From CAZJKO01 sp964546995 (GTDB lineage Bacteria > Bacillota_I > Bacilli_A > RF39 > UBA660): 64,000 bases of DNA. Positions 33,875-42,913 of this stretch are shown piece by piece; position 1 is the first letter of the stretch, and the number at the start of each line of letters is the position of its first letter. The DNA lies in NCBI GenBank assembly GCA_964546995.1, contig CAZJKO010000001.1, positions 1 to 64,000 on the forward strand, read 5' to 3'. A model generated the notes under the pieces. It made no database searches. It worked only from the letters and a program-made list of their open reading frames with translations, and was not told where the DNA came from. A program made the translations under genes and the position numbers.

Positions 33875-34060
33875 ATGAAAAAGGTTTTGGATTTTCTTAA
33901 ACGTTTTGTGTTGGGTGCATTTGTTTTATATGGATATAATTTAATTGCTGGATCATTTGGGCATGTTGTCCCTATTAATATTATTACAATTGGATTAGTG
34001 GGGACGCTAGGTGTTCCTGCTTTATTTGCTTTAATTTTATTAAAAATTATTGCCTTTTAG
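33875..34060 (+). CDS. bofA: BofA-family protein (pro-sigma-K processing inhibitor type)
   Basis: The 61-residue membrane protein has two hydrophobic segments and the BofA core pattern (LYGYNLIAGSFGHVVPINIITIGLVGTLGVPALFALILL). In B. subtilis BofA (87 residues) lies after recR and, with SpoIVFA, holds the SpoIVFB protease inactive in the mother-cell-derived forespore membrane until engulfment is complete. The gene sits at the same place here. A CATAATTT element at 33850-33857 with TCATAAT at 33830-33836 could be a weak sigma-E promoter, but the spacer is only 13. The start is ATG 33875 after AGTGGAGGAATAGTT. It indicates spore formation. Confidence 0.8.
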   Translation: MKKVLDFLKRFVLGAFVLYGYNLIAGSFGHVVPINIITIGLVGTLGVPALFALILLKIIAF

Positions 34061-34070
34061 GAGGTGTTTT

Positions 34071-34946
34071 ATGTTAGAAGAATTTGTTATTGATCAGCCG
34101 CTTTTTTGTTCGGAAATAAAAGAAGCCGTTTTGAAAAATAGAAAAGTTTCTCATGCTTATTTGATCGAAAGCCACAATTATGAAAAAGCGCGGGAACTGG
34201 TTCTTGCTTTTTCGAAAGTTTTACTCAATTTGGACCATGAGATACATTGTTCACTTGAAAATAATCCGGATTTTAAGTGGATTGAGCCAGATGGTGGTTT
34301 ATGGATTAAGAAAGAACAGTTGATCGATCTTCAAACTTCCTTTAAGACTAAATCTTTTGTGAATGGGCTTCGCGTTTATGTTATTTATGGTGCGGACAAG
34401 CTAAATAAGTCGTCAAGTAATGCTATGTTGAAATTTTTGGAAGAACCTTTTGATCAAATCGTTGCTATTTTAGTCACGCCGAATCGTTATCAAGTATTAC
34501 CTACTATCGTTTCTCGTTGTCAAGTTTTTTCTTTAGAGGAAAAAAGGCATACTTTGGAAAAAACAACGTTTGTTGAACGTGTTATTGATTTTTCTCTTCT
34601 TTTAGAGTCGAAGGGAAGTAAAAGTATTGCTTTTCTTTCGCCGTTTTATCAAGATTTATTTGCAACGAGGGAATCTTCGCTTGAAACAATGAAAGTTTTG
34701 TTTCATCTTTATACCGATTTTTTTGAAATGTTGGTTAAAAATACTCACTTAGAAGATCTTTATCCAGAAGAATTGATAAAAACAATTACAGATCAGAATA
34801 TTTATGATATAATAAACAAATTAAATGTGTTATCTGCTTATCAAGAACAGTTGAAATACAACGTCAATCTTAAAATGTGGTTAGATTCGTTTATTCTTTC
34901 GTTTGGAGGTGATAAAAGTGATCGAAGTAGTGGGAATTTCCATTAA
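34071..34946 (+). CDS. holB: DNA polymerase III subunit delta-prime
   Basis: Delta-prime is a structural AAA+ subunit of the clamp loader. The 291-residue protein has SHAYLIES near 25-32 and a degenerate ATP loop. It also carries the family pattern NKSSSNAMLKFLEEP with TIVSRCQVFSL. No intact Walker A is present, which is normal. The start was moved to ATG 34071, eight bases after AGGAGGTG, rather than an in-frame ATG within bofA. It overlaps ricT. Confidence 0.93.
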   Translation: MLEEFVIDQPLFCSEIKEAVLKNRKVSHAYLIESHNYEKARELVLAFSKVLLNLDHEIHCSLENNPDFKWIEPDGGLWIKKEQLIDLQTSFKTKSFVNGLRVYVIYGADKLNKSSSNAMLKFLEEPFDQIVAILVTPNRYQVLPTIVSRCQVFSLEEKRHTLEKTTFVERVIDFSLLLESKGSKSIAFLSPFYQDLFATRESSLETMKVLFHLYTDFFEMLVKNTHLEDLYPEELIKTITDQNIYDIINKLNVLSAYQEQLKYNVNLKMWLDSFILSFGGDKSDRSSGNFH

Positions 34947-35703
34947 GAAAAATGCTCGGGTTTATTATTTTTCACCGGAGAATTTGTCTTTTTCCATGGG
35001 TGACTTTGTTGTTGTTGAAACTGAAAAAGGGTTACAATTTGGACAAGTTGTGGCTTTGCCTCATAAAAGAAAGAAAGAGGATTTGGTTCTACCTTTAAAA
35101 AAAGTGGTTCGTTTGGCTTTGCCTAAGGATATAGAACAATATAAGAAAAATGTAATAGAAGCAGAAAAAGCCCTTGAAAATGGTAGAAAATTTGCAAAGC
35201 AGTTGGGTCTTTCGATGCGTTTTATTGATGCACAGTTTACTCTTGATCGTAATCAATTGCTACTTAATTTCGTTGCTGATGAGAGAATTGATTTTAGGGA
35301 ATTGGCAAAACGACTTGCTCAACTTTATAAAACGAGAATTGAGTTACGTCAAATTGGTGTTCGAGATAAGGCCAAGGAAATTGGTGGACTTGGGCCATGT
35401 GGAAGATTTTTGTGTTGTAATACTTTCTTGACTGATTTTAATAGTGTGTCTATCAATATGGCTAAAAATCAATTTTTATCTTTGAACCCTACTAAGATTA
35501 ATGGGGTTTGTGGAAGACTTCTTTGTTGTTTAAATTATGAGGATGAGATGTATACAGAACTGCGAAAAGGGCTTCCTTCTTTGGGAATGTTGTGTGAGAC
35601 TCCAGAAGGATTAGGAAAAGTTACTTCTGTCGATGTGTTTCATCGAACTTACAAAGTAGATGTTAAGGGTAAAGGTATTGTGGTGATGGAAGAGGATAAA
35701 TGA
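34918..35703 (+). CDS. ricT: RicT/YaaT, PSP1-domain iron-sulfur regulator of RNA processing
   Basis: RicT (YaaT) joins RicA and RicF in the Y-complex that aids RNase Y and affects sporulation, competence and biofilm switching in B. subtilis. The 261-residue protein has the PSP1 core, including GGLGPCGRFLCC and GVCGRLLCCLNYE. These supply the clustered cysteines that bind [4Fe-4S] centres. A GTG at 34918 with GGAGGTG six bases upstream is the likely start, overlapping holB by 29 bases. It is followed by trmN6 with a four-base overlap, as in Bacillus (yaaT-yabA-yabB), but yabA is missing. Confidence 0.93.
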   Translation: MIEVVGISIKKNARVYYFSPENLSFSMGDFVVVETEKGLQFGQVVALPHKRKKEDLVLPLKKVVRLALPKDIEQYKKNVIEAEKALENGRKFAKQLGLSMRFIDAQFTLDRNQLLLNFVADERIDFRELAKRLAQLYKTRIELRQIGVRDKAKEIGGLGPCGRFLCCNTFLTDFNSVSINMAKNQFLSLNPTKINGVCGRLLCCLNYEDEMYTELRKGLPSLGMLCETPEGLGKVTSVDVFHRTYKVDVKGKGIVVMEEDK

Positions 35704-36428
35704 TGGAAGTATTGCACGATTTAGTTGGTTATTCTGATCGAAAGATTTTTGAGGATACAGAGGGTTTTTCTTTTTCCTTAGATTCTGTTTTGTTGGCAAG
35801 ATTTGTCTCTCTTCGTTTGACGGATAAAAACATATTGGATTTAGGAACTGGTACTGCTCCCATTCCTTTGATTTTATCTGTTCGTAGTCATGCTCATATT
35901 ACAGGAGTAGAACTTCAAAAACGAAGTGCTGATTTAGCTAAGCGGTCTGTGAAATACAATCATTTGGAAGCACAAATCGATATTGTTCAAACGGATATGA
36001 AGGATTATGTTGAGCAAGTTTTACCCGAAACGTTTGATGTCATTACTGTAAATCCACCTTACTTTAAATACGATGCATCGTCGATTACGAACGTTTCTTA
36101 TTCTAAGATGATTGCTCGGCACGAAGTGGCTATTACGCTTGAAGAAATCGTTTGTATTGCATCGAAGTTGCTTCGTCATCATGGCTGTTTGGCGATGGTT
36201 CATCGTGCGGATCGATTGTTAGATGTGTTAGAGGTTTATCGTCGTTATCATATTGAACCAAAACGGATTCAATTTGTTTTTCCGAAGATGGGAAGAGATG
36301 CTAACATGATTTTGATTGAAGGTAAAAAGAATGGGTCGTCAGGGGTTAAGATTGAAGAACCTCTTTACGTTCACAATGAAGATGATTCTTATACGGATAT
36401 GGTTAAAGCTTTTTTTGAATGGAGGTAA
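35700..36428 (+). CDS. trmN6: tRNA1(Val) (adenine37-N6)-methyltransferase, TrmN6/YabB
   Basis: The 242-residue protein is a class I SAM methyltransferase. The SAM loop is ILDLGTGTAPIPLIL at 45-59 and the base-flipping motif NPPY is near 117. E. coli TrmN6 (YfiC) methylates A37 of tRNA1-Val; YabB is the Bacillus relative in this position. The ATG at 35700 overlaps the ricT stop (ATGA). rsmI follows. Confidence 0.9.
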   Translation: MMEVLHDLVGYSDRKIFEDTEGFSFSLDSVLLARFVSLRLTDKNILDLGTGTAPIPLILSVRSHAHITGVELQKRSADLAKRSVKYNHLEAQIDIVQTDMKDYVEQVLPETFDVITVNPPYFKYDASSITNVSYSKMIARHEVAITLEEIVCIASKLLRHHGCLAMVHRADRLLDVLEVYRRYHIEPKRIQFVFPKMGRDANMILIEGKKNGSSGVKIEEPLYVHNEDDSYTDMVKAFFEWR

Positions 36429-36430
36429 TC

Positions 36431-37279
36431 GTGGTGGTGAGTCAAAAAAGTTATCAAGATAATACAGGACATTTGTATTTAATTCCAACTCCTATTGGTA
36501 ATTTGGATGATATGACAATGCGTGCTCTTAAAACGCTCGAAATGGTCGATTTTCTTTTATGTGAAGATACTAGAGTGACAGAACAATTGCTATCTCATTT
36601 TCATCTTCGTAAAAAACTATATAGTTGTCACGATCACAACGAAGATGATATGAAACAGTTTGTCTTGGAGAAACTAGAAGAGCATAAGGAAATTGGATTG
36701 GTTACGGATCGGGGAACGCCTATTATTAGTGATCCTGGATATAAGATTGTCGAAGAAGTGATCAAACATCATTTTCCTGTAATCGGTTTACCTGGACCAA
36801 CGGCTTTTGTTCCTGCTCTGATTACGTCTGGTTTAGCACCTTCTCCTTTTCTATTTTATGGTTTTTTGAATGCCAAAAAGACAAAACGAGAGAAAGAATT
36901 ATCTTCTTTAAAGCACTATCCATATACTATGATCTTTTATGAAGCTCCTCATCGTGTTTATGAGACACTTCAGTCTGTTTTGTCTGTTTTAGGAAATAGA
37001 AAGATTAGTTTACATCGTGAAATTTCTAAGTTATATGAGGAGGTGTATCGTGGTACGATTGAAGAAGTGTTACCACTTGTACCTACGATGAAAGGGGAAA
37101 TGGTTTTTTTGGTCGATGGAAATCACGATACTATTGATTATAGTCATTTATCTGTTAAAGATCATGTCGTTCTTTATACCTCTTCAGGAATGAGTGATAT
37201 GGAAGCGATTAAAGAAGTAGCAAGGGAGCGTCATGTTCCAAAAGCTACGATCTATCAAGAATATCATAGAGGGAAGTGA
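36431..37279 (+). CDS. rsmI: 16S rRNA (cytidine1402-2'-O)-methyltransferase RsmI
   Basis: RsmI adds the 2'-O-methyl group to C1402 in the decoding centre. The protein of about 282 residues has the tetrapyrrole-methylase fold: GHLYLIPTPIGNLDDMTMRAL, CEDTRVTEQLL, VTDRGTPIISDPGY and LPGPTAFVPALITSGL. Three consecutive GTG codons follow the site TGGAGGTAATC, and I chose the first at 36431. It overlaps the trmN6 end only through the ribosome binding site. pth follows after four bases. Confidence 0.94.
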   Translation: MVVSQKSYQDNTGHLYLIPTPIGNLDDMTMRALKTLEMVDFLLCEDTRVTEQLLSHFHLRKKLYSCHDHNEDDMKQFVLEKLEEHKEIGLVTDRGTPIISDPGYKIVEEVIKHHFPVIGLPGPTAFVPALITSGLAPSPFLFYGFLNAKKTKREKELSSLKHYPYTMIFYEAPHRVYETLQSVLSVLGNRKISLHREISKLYEEVYRGTIEEVLPLVPTMKGEMVFLVDGNHDTIDYSHLSVKDHVVLYTSSGMSDMEAIKEVARERHVPKATIYQEYHRGK

Positions 37280-37283
37280 TCAT

Positions 37284-37859
37284 ATGAAATTAATTGTAGG
37301 GTTAGGAAATCCTGGTAGGGAGTATGATAATACTAGACATAATGTTGGCTTTTTCATTTTAGATTCGTATTTAAAAGAAAGAGGGATTTCTCTTACAAAA
37401 CATAAAATGAACGGTCTTTACCAAGAGGAATGGATTCGTTCAGAAAGGGTTATTTTTTTAAAGCCTCAATCTTATATTAATTTGTCTGGTGAAGTAATTT
37501 CTTTTTTTGTTTCTTATTATAAAATTTCGTTATCTGATTTATTGATTATTCATGACGATATGGATTTAATGCTCGGGTGTTTCAAGTTAAAAGAAAGAGG
37601 AAGTAGCGCGGGACATAACGGTCTTAAAAACATTGAACTTCATTTAGCTACAAGAGAGTATAACCGTTTGAAAGTGGGAATTTCTAAGAATAAGAATATG
37701 GATATGAAAGATTATGTTTTAGGAAAGCTATCGAATGATGAACAAAAGGTTTTGCAACATGTTGTTCTTTCTACGAATCAAGTAATCGATCGTTTTATCG
37801 ATGGTGAATCATTTCAGAGTTTAATGAGCCAATTTAATCAAAAAAATGGTGATATGTAA
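37284..37859 (+). CDS. pth: Peptidyl-tRNA hydrolase
   Basis: Pth releases peptides from peptidyl-tRNA dropped from ribosomes. The 191-residue protein has VGLGNPGREYDNTRHNVGF at the N-terminus with the catalytic His, LKPQSYINLSG, HDDMDLMLG and GSSAGHNGLKNI. The start is ATG 37284 after GGGAAGTGATCAT; an in-frame start inside rsmI is unlikely. The TAA overlaps the mfd ATG by one base. pth-mfd-(x)-spoVT is close to the Bacillus order. Confidence 0.97.
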   Translation: MKLIVGLGNPGREYDNTRHNVGFFILDSYLKERGISLTKHKMNGLYQEEWIRSERVIFLKPQSYINLSGEVISFFVSYYKISLSDLLIIHDDMDLMLGCFKLKERGSSAGHNGLKNIELHLATREYNRLKVGISKNKNMDMKDYVLGKLSNDEQKVLQHVVLSTNQVIDRFIDGESFQSLMSQFNQKNGDM

Positions 37860-40800
37860 TGAAACCGCTTTTTGATTATTTACCACTTACTAAGACATCT
37901 AACATCGGATTAGTTGGACTAACGGATGGTTTTTTTAGTGCCTATTTAGTTCATTTGTTCCAACAGTCAAACCGTAATATTTTGATTGTTACTTCAACAC
38001 TCTATGAAGCAAATCAATTGTTTTCGTCTCTTAGCTGTTATACTAAAGATGTATTGTTATATCCAATGGATGATTTTTTGACGAGTGAAGCCGTTGCAAC
38101 ATCGCCAGATTTAATGGTTCATCGTTTGGAGACACTCGATATTCTTACGAGCGATACTAATCCACATATTGTTGTTACGCATCTGATGGGGTATTTGCGT
38201 TATCTTCCAACAGTCGATGTTTATAAACGTAATACCCTTTCGTTAGAGATAGATATGGAAATCGGTCCCAAAGATTTGCAAAATAAGCTTTTTTCAATGG
38301 GTTATACTCGTGAGACGATTGTTACCAAAACAGGAGAAATAGGGGTTCGTGGTTTTATCACAGATATTTTCCCTGTATCTTCTTCCCATCCTGTGCGAAT
38401 TGAATTTTTTGGTGATACGATAGAATCTATTCGTTATTTTGATGAAGAAACACAGAAATCTATCGAAGAAATCGATCACATTACGATTAAACCTTATACG
38501 GAATTTTTGGTCGATGAAAGAAACGATGATCTTTCTTTTAAACAAAAATTTTTAAAACAGTACTCCAAAAAGATATCTTCTCTTAGCGATTATATTGATC
38601 ATCCTATTGTTGTTTTTAAAGATTACAATCAACTTGTTTTTTCCTACCAGAAATTAGAAGAAGAAATTTTGGAGTATCGAACAAATAAAGATGTTTCTTT
38701 TACGGACGATTATATGTTTTCTTTTGCTTCTCTTTATCCAAAAGAATGTATCCATTATATGACCATCGATAATTATGTTAGTTTTGCACGCGATTTGGAA
38801 CTTGTATCTTTTGATGTGAAATCGATTTTGCCTTTTCATGAAAATATCGATTTGATTCGTTCTTTTTTAAAGGAAAGTTTGGATGCGTTAAAGACTGTTG
38901 TCGTTTGTTTAAAAGAATATCAGATCAAGAATTTTTTGAAACATATCGATTTACCTTACGTAGAAACGAACGAGTACGACATCTTTCCACAGAAATTGAA
39001 TATTATTTCTAAGGAAATTATGCAGGGATTTATTTATCAGGATCTCGTTGTTTTGTCTGATAAAGATCTTTTTCATGTCAAGGCTTCTAAAAAATCTTAT
39101 AAAACGAACTTTAAGTATGCATCTAAGATTAAAGATTTAACGAAGCTTTCGATCGGTGATTATGTCGTTCATCACGTTCATGGAATTGGTATATATAATG
39201 GTATTCGTACGCTTAGTAAGGGGTCTATTCAAAAGGATTATATCGAAGTGTTATATCGTGGAAAAGATAAGCTTTATATTCCTGTAGAAAAGATCGATTT
39301 ACTTAGTAAATATGCAGGAGGAGAGGGGGCTGTTCCTAAAATTCATCAACTTGGAGGTAGTGAATGGAGTAAGACGAAGCAACGCGTTCGCAATAAAATT
39401 AAAGATATTGCAGATAAACTTCTTCGAATTTATGCAGAACGAGAAATTCGACATGGTTTTATGTTTAGTAAGGATACGATTTATCAGAAGCAATTCGAAG
39501 ATGAATTTCCTTATCAAGAGACAAAAGATCAACTTCTTTCGATAGAGCAAATTAAGGAAGATATGGAATCTAGTCATCCGATGGATCGGTTGCTCTGTGG
39601 CGATGTAGGTTATGGTAAGACAGAAGTTGCATTTCGTGCTATTTTTAAAGCTGTTATGGATTCTAAACAAGTTCTTTATTTGTGCCCAACGACGATTCTT
39701 TCGAATCAACATTACGAAAATGCAAAGCAACGGTTTAAAAACTTTCCTGTACAGATTGCTCTTTTGAATCGATTTACCCCAAGGAAAGAAGTAAAACGCA
39801 TTTTAGTGGGGTTAACTTCTGGTACGATCGATTTGGTGATTGGAACACATCGATTACTCGGGAAAGATGTTATTCCTAAAGATTTGGGGCTATTGATCAT
39901 TGATGAAGAGCAACGTTTTGGGGTTACTCATAAAGAAAGGATTAAGGAGTATAAGACGAATGTCGATGTACTTACGTTAACTGCGACACCTATTCCTAGG
40001 ACTCTTCAGATGTCTATGGTGGGTATTCGAAGTTTATCTTTGATTGAAACTCCTCCTGTGGATCGCTATCCCGTTCAAACTTATGTTATTGAAGAAAATG
40101 ATCAAATTATCAAGGAAGCTATTTATAAAGAGTTATCTCGGGATGGACAGGTCTTCTTGCTTTATAACCGTGTGGAAACGATTTTAGAAGAAGTGGACCG
40201 TATTTCTCGGCTTGTTCCTGATGCAAGAATTACTTATGCCCATGGCAAAATGACTAAAACGGAACTTGAGGACCGCATGATTGCTTTTACCAATCACGAA
40301 TATGATGTTTTGATTTGTACGACGATTATCGAAACGGGAATAGATATTCCTAATGTGAATACTCTTATTATTAAAGATGCTGATCGTTTTGGTTTGGCTC
40401 AACTTTATCAAATTAGAGGTAGAGTTGGACGTAGCAATAAAATTGCTTATGCTTATTTAATGTATCAGCCGTATAAGTTGTTGGGTGAAACGGCTATTAA
40501 GCGGCTTAATGTCATTAAAGAATTTACGGAACTTGGTAGTGGATTTTCTATTGCAACGAGGGATTTATCTATTCGTGGGGCCGGAGATATTTTAGGGAGT
40601 GAACAAGCTGGTTTTATTGATACTATAGGGATTGATCTCTACCTTAAGATGTTGCAAGAAGAGGTCGATCGTTTAAAGGGAAATGCTGTTTCAATGGATG
40701 ATGAAGGTGGAGATGAAAAACCTCTTCTCGATGTTGAAACTCATATTAAAGATCAGTATGTTAGTGAAAATGATTTGAAGATTGAGATTCATCGTAAGAT

Positions 40801-41164
40801 TAATGAAATTGATTCTTATGATAAATTGATCGCGGTTCAAAATGAAATAGAAGATCGTTTTGGAAAGATGGATGAAACTTTAATTATTTATATGTATGAA
40901 GAGTGGTTTGAAAAGTTAGCAAAACAATATGAGATTGAGAAAGTTCGGCAAACAAAGAATTCTATTGAATTAGTGTTTTCTTGTTCGATGTCTGAGAAAA
41001 TTGATACAGAGGCTCTTTTTGTTCAGGCTTTTCACATTACTACGATGTTTCGATTTCAAGCAAAACAGAATCGTATGATTATCATCCTCGATACGATTAA
41101 ATTAGATAAGCATCCGATTTATTACTTAACGGAGTTAATTTCACAAATTCGACTAAAGGTGTAA
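37859..41164 (+). CDS. mfd: Transcription-repair coupling factor Mfd
   Basis: Mfd displaces stalled RNA polymerase and recruits UvrA. The 1101-residue protein has the UvrB-homology modules at the N-terminus and the RNAP-binding domain (KLSIGDYVVHHVHGIGIYNGI). The RecG-like translocase follows, with Walker A GDVGYGKT near 581-588, DEEQRFG, and TATPIPRTLQMS. The C-terminal regulatory domain is present. It is slightly shorter than the 1177-residue Bacillus enzyme. The ATG overlaps the pth stop. Confidence 0.97.
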   Translation: MKPLFDYLPLTKTSNIGLVGLTDGFFSAYLVHLFQQSNRNILIVTSTLYEANQLFSSLSCYTKDVLLYPMDDFLTSEAVATSPDLMVHRLETLDILTSDTNPHIVVTHLMGYLRYLPTVDVYKRNTLSLEIDMEIGPKDLQNKLFSMGYTRETIVTKTGEIGVRGFITDIFPVSSSHPVRIEFFGDTIESIRYFDEETQKSIEEIDHITIKPYTEFLVDERNDDLSFKQKFLKQYSKKISSLSDYIDHPIVVFKDYNQLVFSYQKLEEEILEYRTNKDVSFTDDYMFSFASLYPKECIHYMTIDNYVSFARDLELVSFDVKSILPFHENIDLIRSFLKESLDALKTVVVCLKEYQIKNFLKHIDLPYVETNEYDIFPQKLNIISKEIMQGFIYQDLVVLSDKDLFHVKASKKSYKTNFKYASKIKDLTKLSIGDYVVHHVHGIGIYNGIRTLSKGSIQKDYIEVLYRGKDKLYIPVEKIDLLSKYAGGEGAVPKIHQLGGSEWSKTKQRVRNKIKDIADKLLRIYAEREIRHGFMFSKDTIYQKQFEDEFPYQETKDQLLSIEQIKEDMESSHPMDRLLCGDVGYGKTEVAFRAIFKAVMDSKQVLYLCPTTILSNQHYENAKQRFKNFPVQIALLNRFTPRKEVKRILVGLTSGTIDLVIGTHRLLGKDVIPKDLGLLIIDEEQRFGVTHKERIKEYKTNVDVLTLTATPIPRTLQMSMVGIRSLSLIETPPVDRYPVQTYVIEENDQIIKEAIYKELSRDGQVFLLYNRVETILEEVDRISRLVPDARITYAHGKMTKTELEDRMIAFTNHEYDVLICTTIIETGIDIPNVNTLIIKDADRFGLAQLYQIRGRVGRSNKIAYAYLMYQPYKLLGETAIKRLNVIKEFTELGSGFSIATRDLSIRGAGDILGSEQAGFIDTIGIDLYLKMLQEEVDRLKGNAVSMDDEGGDEKPLLDVETHIKDQYVSENDLKIEIHRKINEIDSYDKLIAVQNEIEDRFGKMDETLIIYMYEEWFEKLAKQYEIEKVRQTKNSIELVFSCSMSEKIDTEALFVQAFHITTMFRFQAKQNRMIIILDTIKLDKHPIYYLTELISQIRLKV

Positions 41165-41175
41165 TTTTGTTTTTC

Positions 41176-41204
41176 TTGACAATACTTTTTATCTTTTGTA
41201 TTCT
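41176..41204 (+). promoter_or_regulatory. Promoter of the gene at 41232
   Basis: Exact TTGACA at 41176-41181 and TATTCT at 41199-41204, spacer 17. It starts 12 bases after the mfd stop. Confidence 0.6.
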
Positions 41205-41231
41205 TGTAATGAGAATAGAAAAGGTGAAGTT

Positions 41232-41897
41232 ATGGAGAAACAAACATCCGATTATCAAATTCAACATTTAAATAATTATAAAAATGCGATATTAGAGTTA
41301 ATTCAGAATAATACCAATCGTTTTGTTCAAGATGATGTTATTCCTCTTTTTTCGAAGCCACCTTTAGATTCTATGGATGTTATTAAGGTTAAGTTTCTTT
41401 CGTTGGCAAAGGAATATCATTTCCTTTTGGATACTGAAGTGTTGGAAGATTTGCTCAATACGTATCGTGCTCATGTATTAAAGCAAATCGAGCGTTTAGC
41501 AGATAAACGAAAAGAGGAATATCAGCTTGTTGTTTCTTCGTTTCAGGGGGAAGGACGAAATGCAACGATTAAATTATCATCAAAACAGACAAAAGAAGTA
41601 TCGAAAACATTTCTTTCTTCTTTTCAGGAAATGTTAGCTTCTAGTGTTAAAGATTTGCTTCTTTCGAAATGTTCTAGCTGTATATCCAAAAAGAAAACTA
41701 GTTCCTTAGATTCTTTAGAAGATACCTTTTATCAAGAGTGTCGTTCCTTTTTAGAAGAAAAATATTTAAGTCAAATGGTGTCGATACTTTCATTGAAACT
41801 TTCTTTCCGTGATCACGTTCTTATCAATACAATAAAAGAACAAGCAGAGCGTTATTTATTTACGAAAAAAAACTCTTATCTTTTGAACGAGAAATAG
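41232..41897 (+). CDS. Protein of unknown function between mfd and spoVT
   Basis: The 221-residue protein is not recognised. It has no signal peptide or membrane helix and is mostly charged and helical. There is a CSSC pair in LLLSKCSSCISKKK near 150-163 and a serine-rich segment after it. It begins MEKQTSDYQIQHLNNYKN at ATG 41232 behind AAAGGTGAAGTT. It has its own promoter and a strong terminator, so it is a single-gene unit inserted where mfd and spoVT are adjacent in Bacillus. The CxxC could bind metal or be redox-active, but nothing else supports this. It might be a lineage-specific gene. Confidence 0.75.
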   Translation: MEKQTSDYQIQHLNNYKNAILELIQNNTNRFVQDDVIPLFSKPPLDSMDVIKVKFLSLAKEYHFLLDTEVLEDLLNTYRAHVLKQIERLADKRKEEYQLVVSSFQGEGRNATIKLSSKQTKEVSKTFLSSFQEMLASSVKDLLLSKCSSCISKKKTSSLDSLEDTFYQECRSFLEEKYLSQMVSILSLKLSFRDHVLINTIKEQAERYLFTKKNSYLLNEK

Positions 41898-41898
41898 G

Positions 41899-41926
41899 GA
41901 GTGTCCTTTCGGACGCTCTTTTCTTT
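41899..41926 (+). terminator. Terminator after the gene at 41232
   Basis: GAGTGTCC (41899-41906) pairs with GGACGCTC (41911-41918) around TTTC, with one G-T pair, followed by TTTTCTTTTTTT. Confidence 0.85.
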
Positions 41927-41952
41927 TTTTGTGTGGTTAACCAGTTGGAAAT

Positions 41953-41968
41953 AATTACCAAGGTAATT
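41953..41968. repeat. Inverted repeat upstream of spoVT
   Basis: AATTACC and GGTAATT are separated by two bases. The element lies 112 bases before the spoVT start and upstream of a TATAAT at 41984-41989. SpoVT-type AbrB proteins often control their own genes, so it is a possible operator. Confidence 0.35.
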
Positions 41969-42079
41969 CTGTCGTTAGAAATATATAATAGTGTTAGGGA
42001 AACAAAATTTAGGAAAAATAGGTATAAAGTTTCTTTTCTATGTGAAGAATAATTGATAGATAGAAAGTGAGGAATTAAG

Positions 42080-42610
42080 ATGAAGCCAACTGGTGTCGTA
42101 AGAAGGATTGATGAATTAGGGAGAATTGTCATTCCAAAAGAAATTAGGCGAAGTCTACGTATTCGCGATGGGGAGAGTTTAGAAATTTTTGTTGAAAAAG
42201 ACATGGTTGCTTTAAAAAAGTATTCTTCTATGAGCGATTTGGAAGATGTTGCCAAGCATGTTACTGAATCTATTTATCAGGCTTTACAGTTACCTATTTT
42301 GGTTACAGATCGCGATTGCTTTATTGCTGTAGCGGGTAATCTGAAAAAGAAATATTATGGTAAATCTGTTAGTAATACTTTAGAGAAAGTTCTTGTCGAA
42401 AGAGAGATGTTATGTGAATCCAAACCTAATAAAATCAATCTTAGCAATGATTTGATTGAAGAGGGATCTTATGTTATGTGTCCTATTTTGGTTGATGGAG
42501 ATTCTGTTGGGCTTGTCATTATGATATCGTTTGAGAAACCAATTGGGGAGTTAGAAGAGAAGATTGCTCAAATTACTGCACAATTTTTAGGAAAACATAT
42601 TGAAGGGTAA
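42080..42610 (+). CDS. spoVT: Stage V sporulation protein T (AbrB-GAF regulator)
   Basis: SpoVT is a forespore transcription factor that modulates sigma-G genes. The 176-residue protein has an N-terminal AbrB swapped-hairpin domain (GVVRRIDELGRIVIPKEIRRSLRI at 5-28) and a C-terminal GAF-like domain (PILVTDRDCFIAVAG, MCPILVDGDSVGLVIM). Length matches B. subtilis SpoVT (178). It has a clear ribosome binding site, AAAGTGAGGAATTAAG. No sigma-G promoter was recognised by eye. With bofA, yabP and yabQ it supports spore formation. Confidence 0.95.
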   Translation: MKPTGVVRRIDELGRIVIPKEIRRSLRIRDGESLEIFVEKDMVALKKYSSMSDLEDVAKHVTESIYQALQLPILVTDRDCFIAVAGNLKKKYYGKSVSNTLEKVLVEREMLCESKPNKINLSNDLIEEGSYVMCPILVDGDSVGLVIMISFEKPIGELEEKIAQITAQFLGKHIEG

Positions 42611-42628
42611 GCATCTTTGTGCTATAAT
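42600..42628 (+). promoter_or_regulatory. Promoter of the metG leader
   Basis: TTGAAG (42600-42605), a 17-base spacer and TATAAT (42623-42628) with TGC before the -10. It overlaps the spoVT stop. Confidence 0.7.
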
Positions 42629-42634
42629 GTTCAT

Positions 42635-42857
42635 AACTTTATAAAGGCGAGGAAGAAAAGAGTACAATTGGCATTTTTTAAAGAGAGTCTTAGTTTGGTG
42701 GAATAAGATAAAAATAAGAATTGGAACATGGTTTTGGAGCTTGAAAATCGTTTACGATTTTTCGGTTATGCACGTTACGCAAGAGAGGTAGCTGTTTTTT
42801 AGCTATGAATTAAGGTGGTAACACGGTATTTCGTCCTTAGCGAGATATCGTGTTTTT
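42635..42857 (+). promoter_or_regulatory. T-box riboswitch of metG
   Basis: The leader has the T-box sequence AAGGTGGTAACACGG at about 42812-42825. A 13-pair terminator stem follows (42821-42833 with 42841-42853) and then TTTTTC. Upstream is a long stem I region with AGAGAGTC, and GAACATGG supplies a Met specifier ATG in the expected place. Uncharged tRNA-Met would pair with the leader and prevent termination before metG. Stem boundaries were not computed. Confidence 0.82.
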
Positions 42858-42913
42858 CTATTTCCTTTTCTTTTCGTTTTCGTAAAGAAATATTTGATGT
42901 GAGGAGAATGAAG

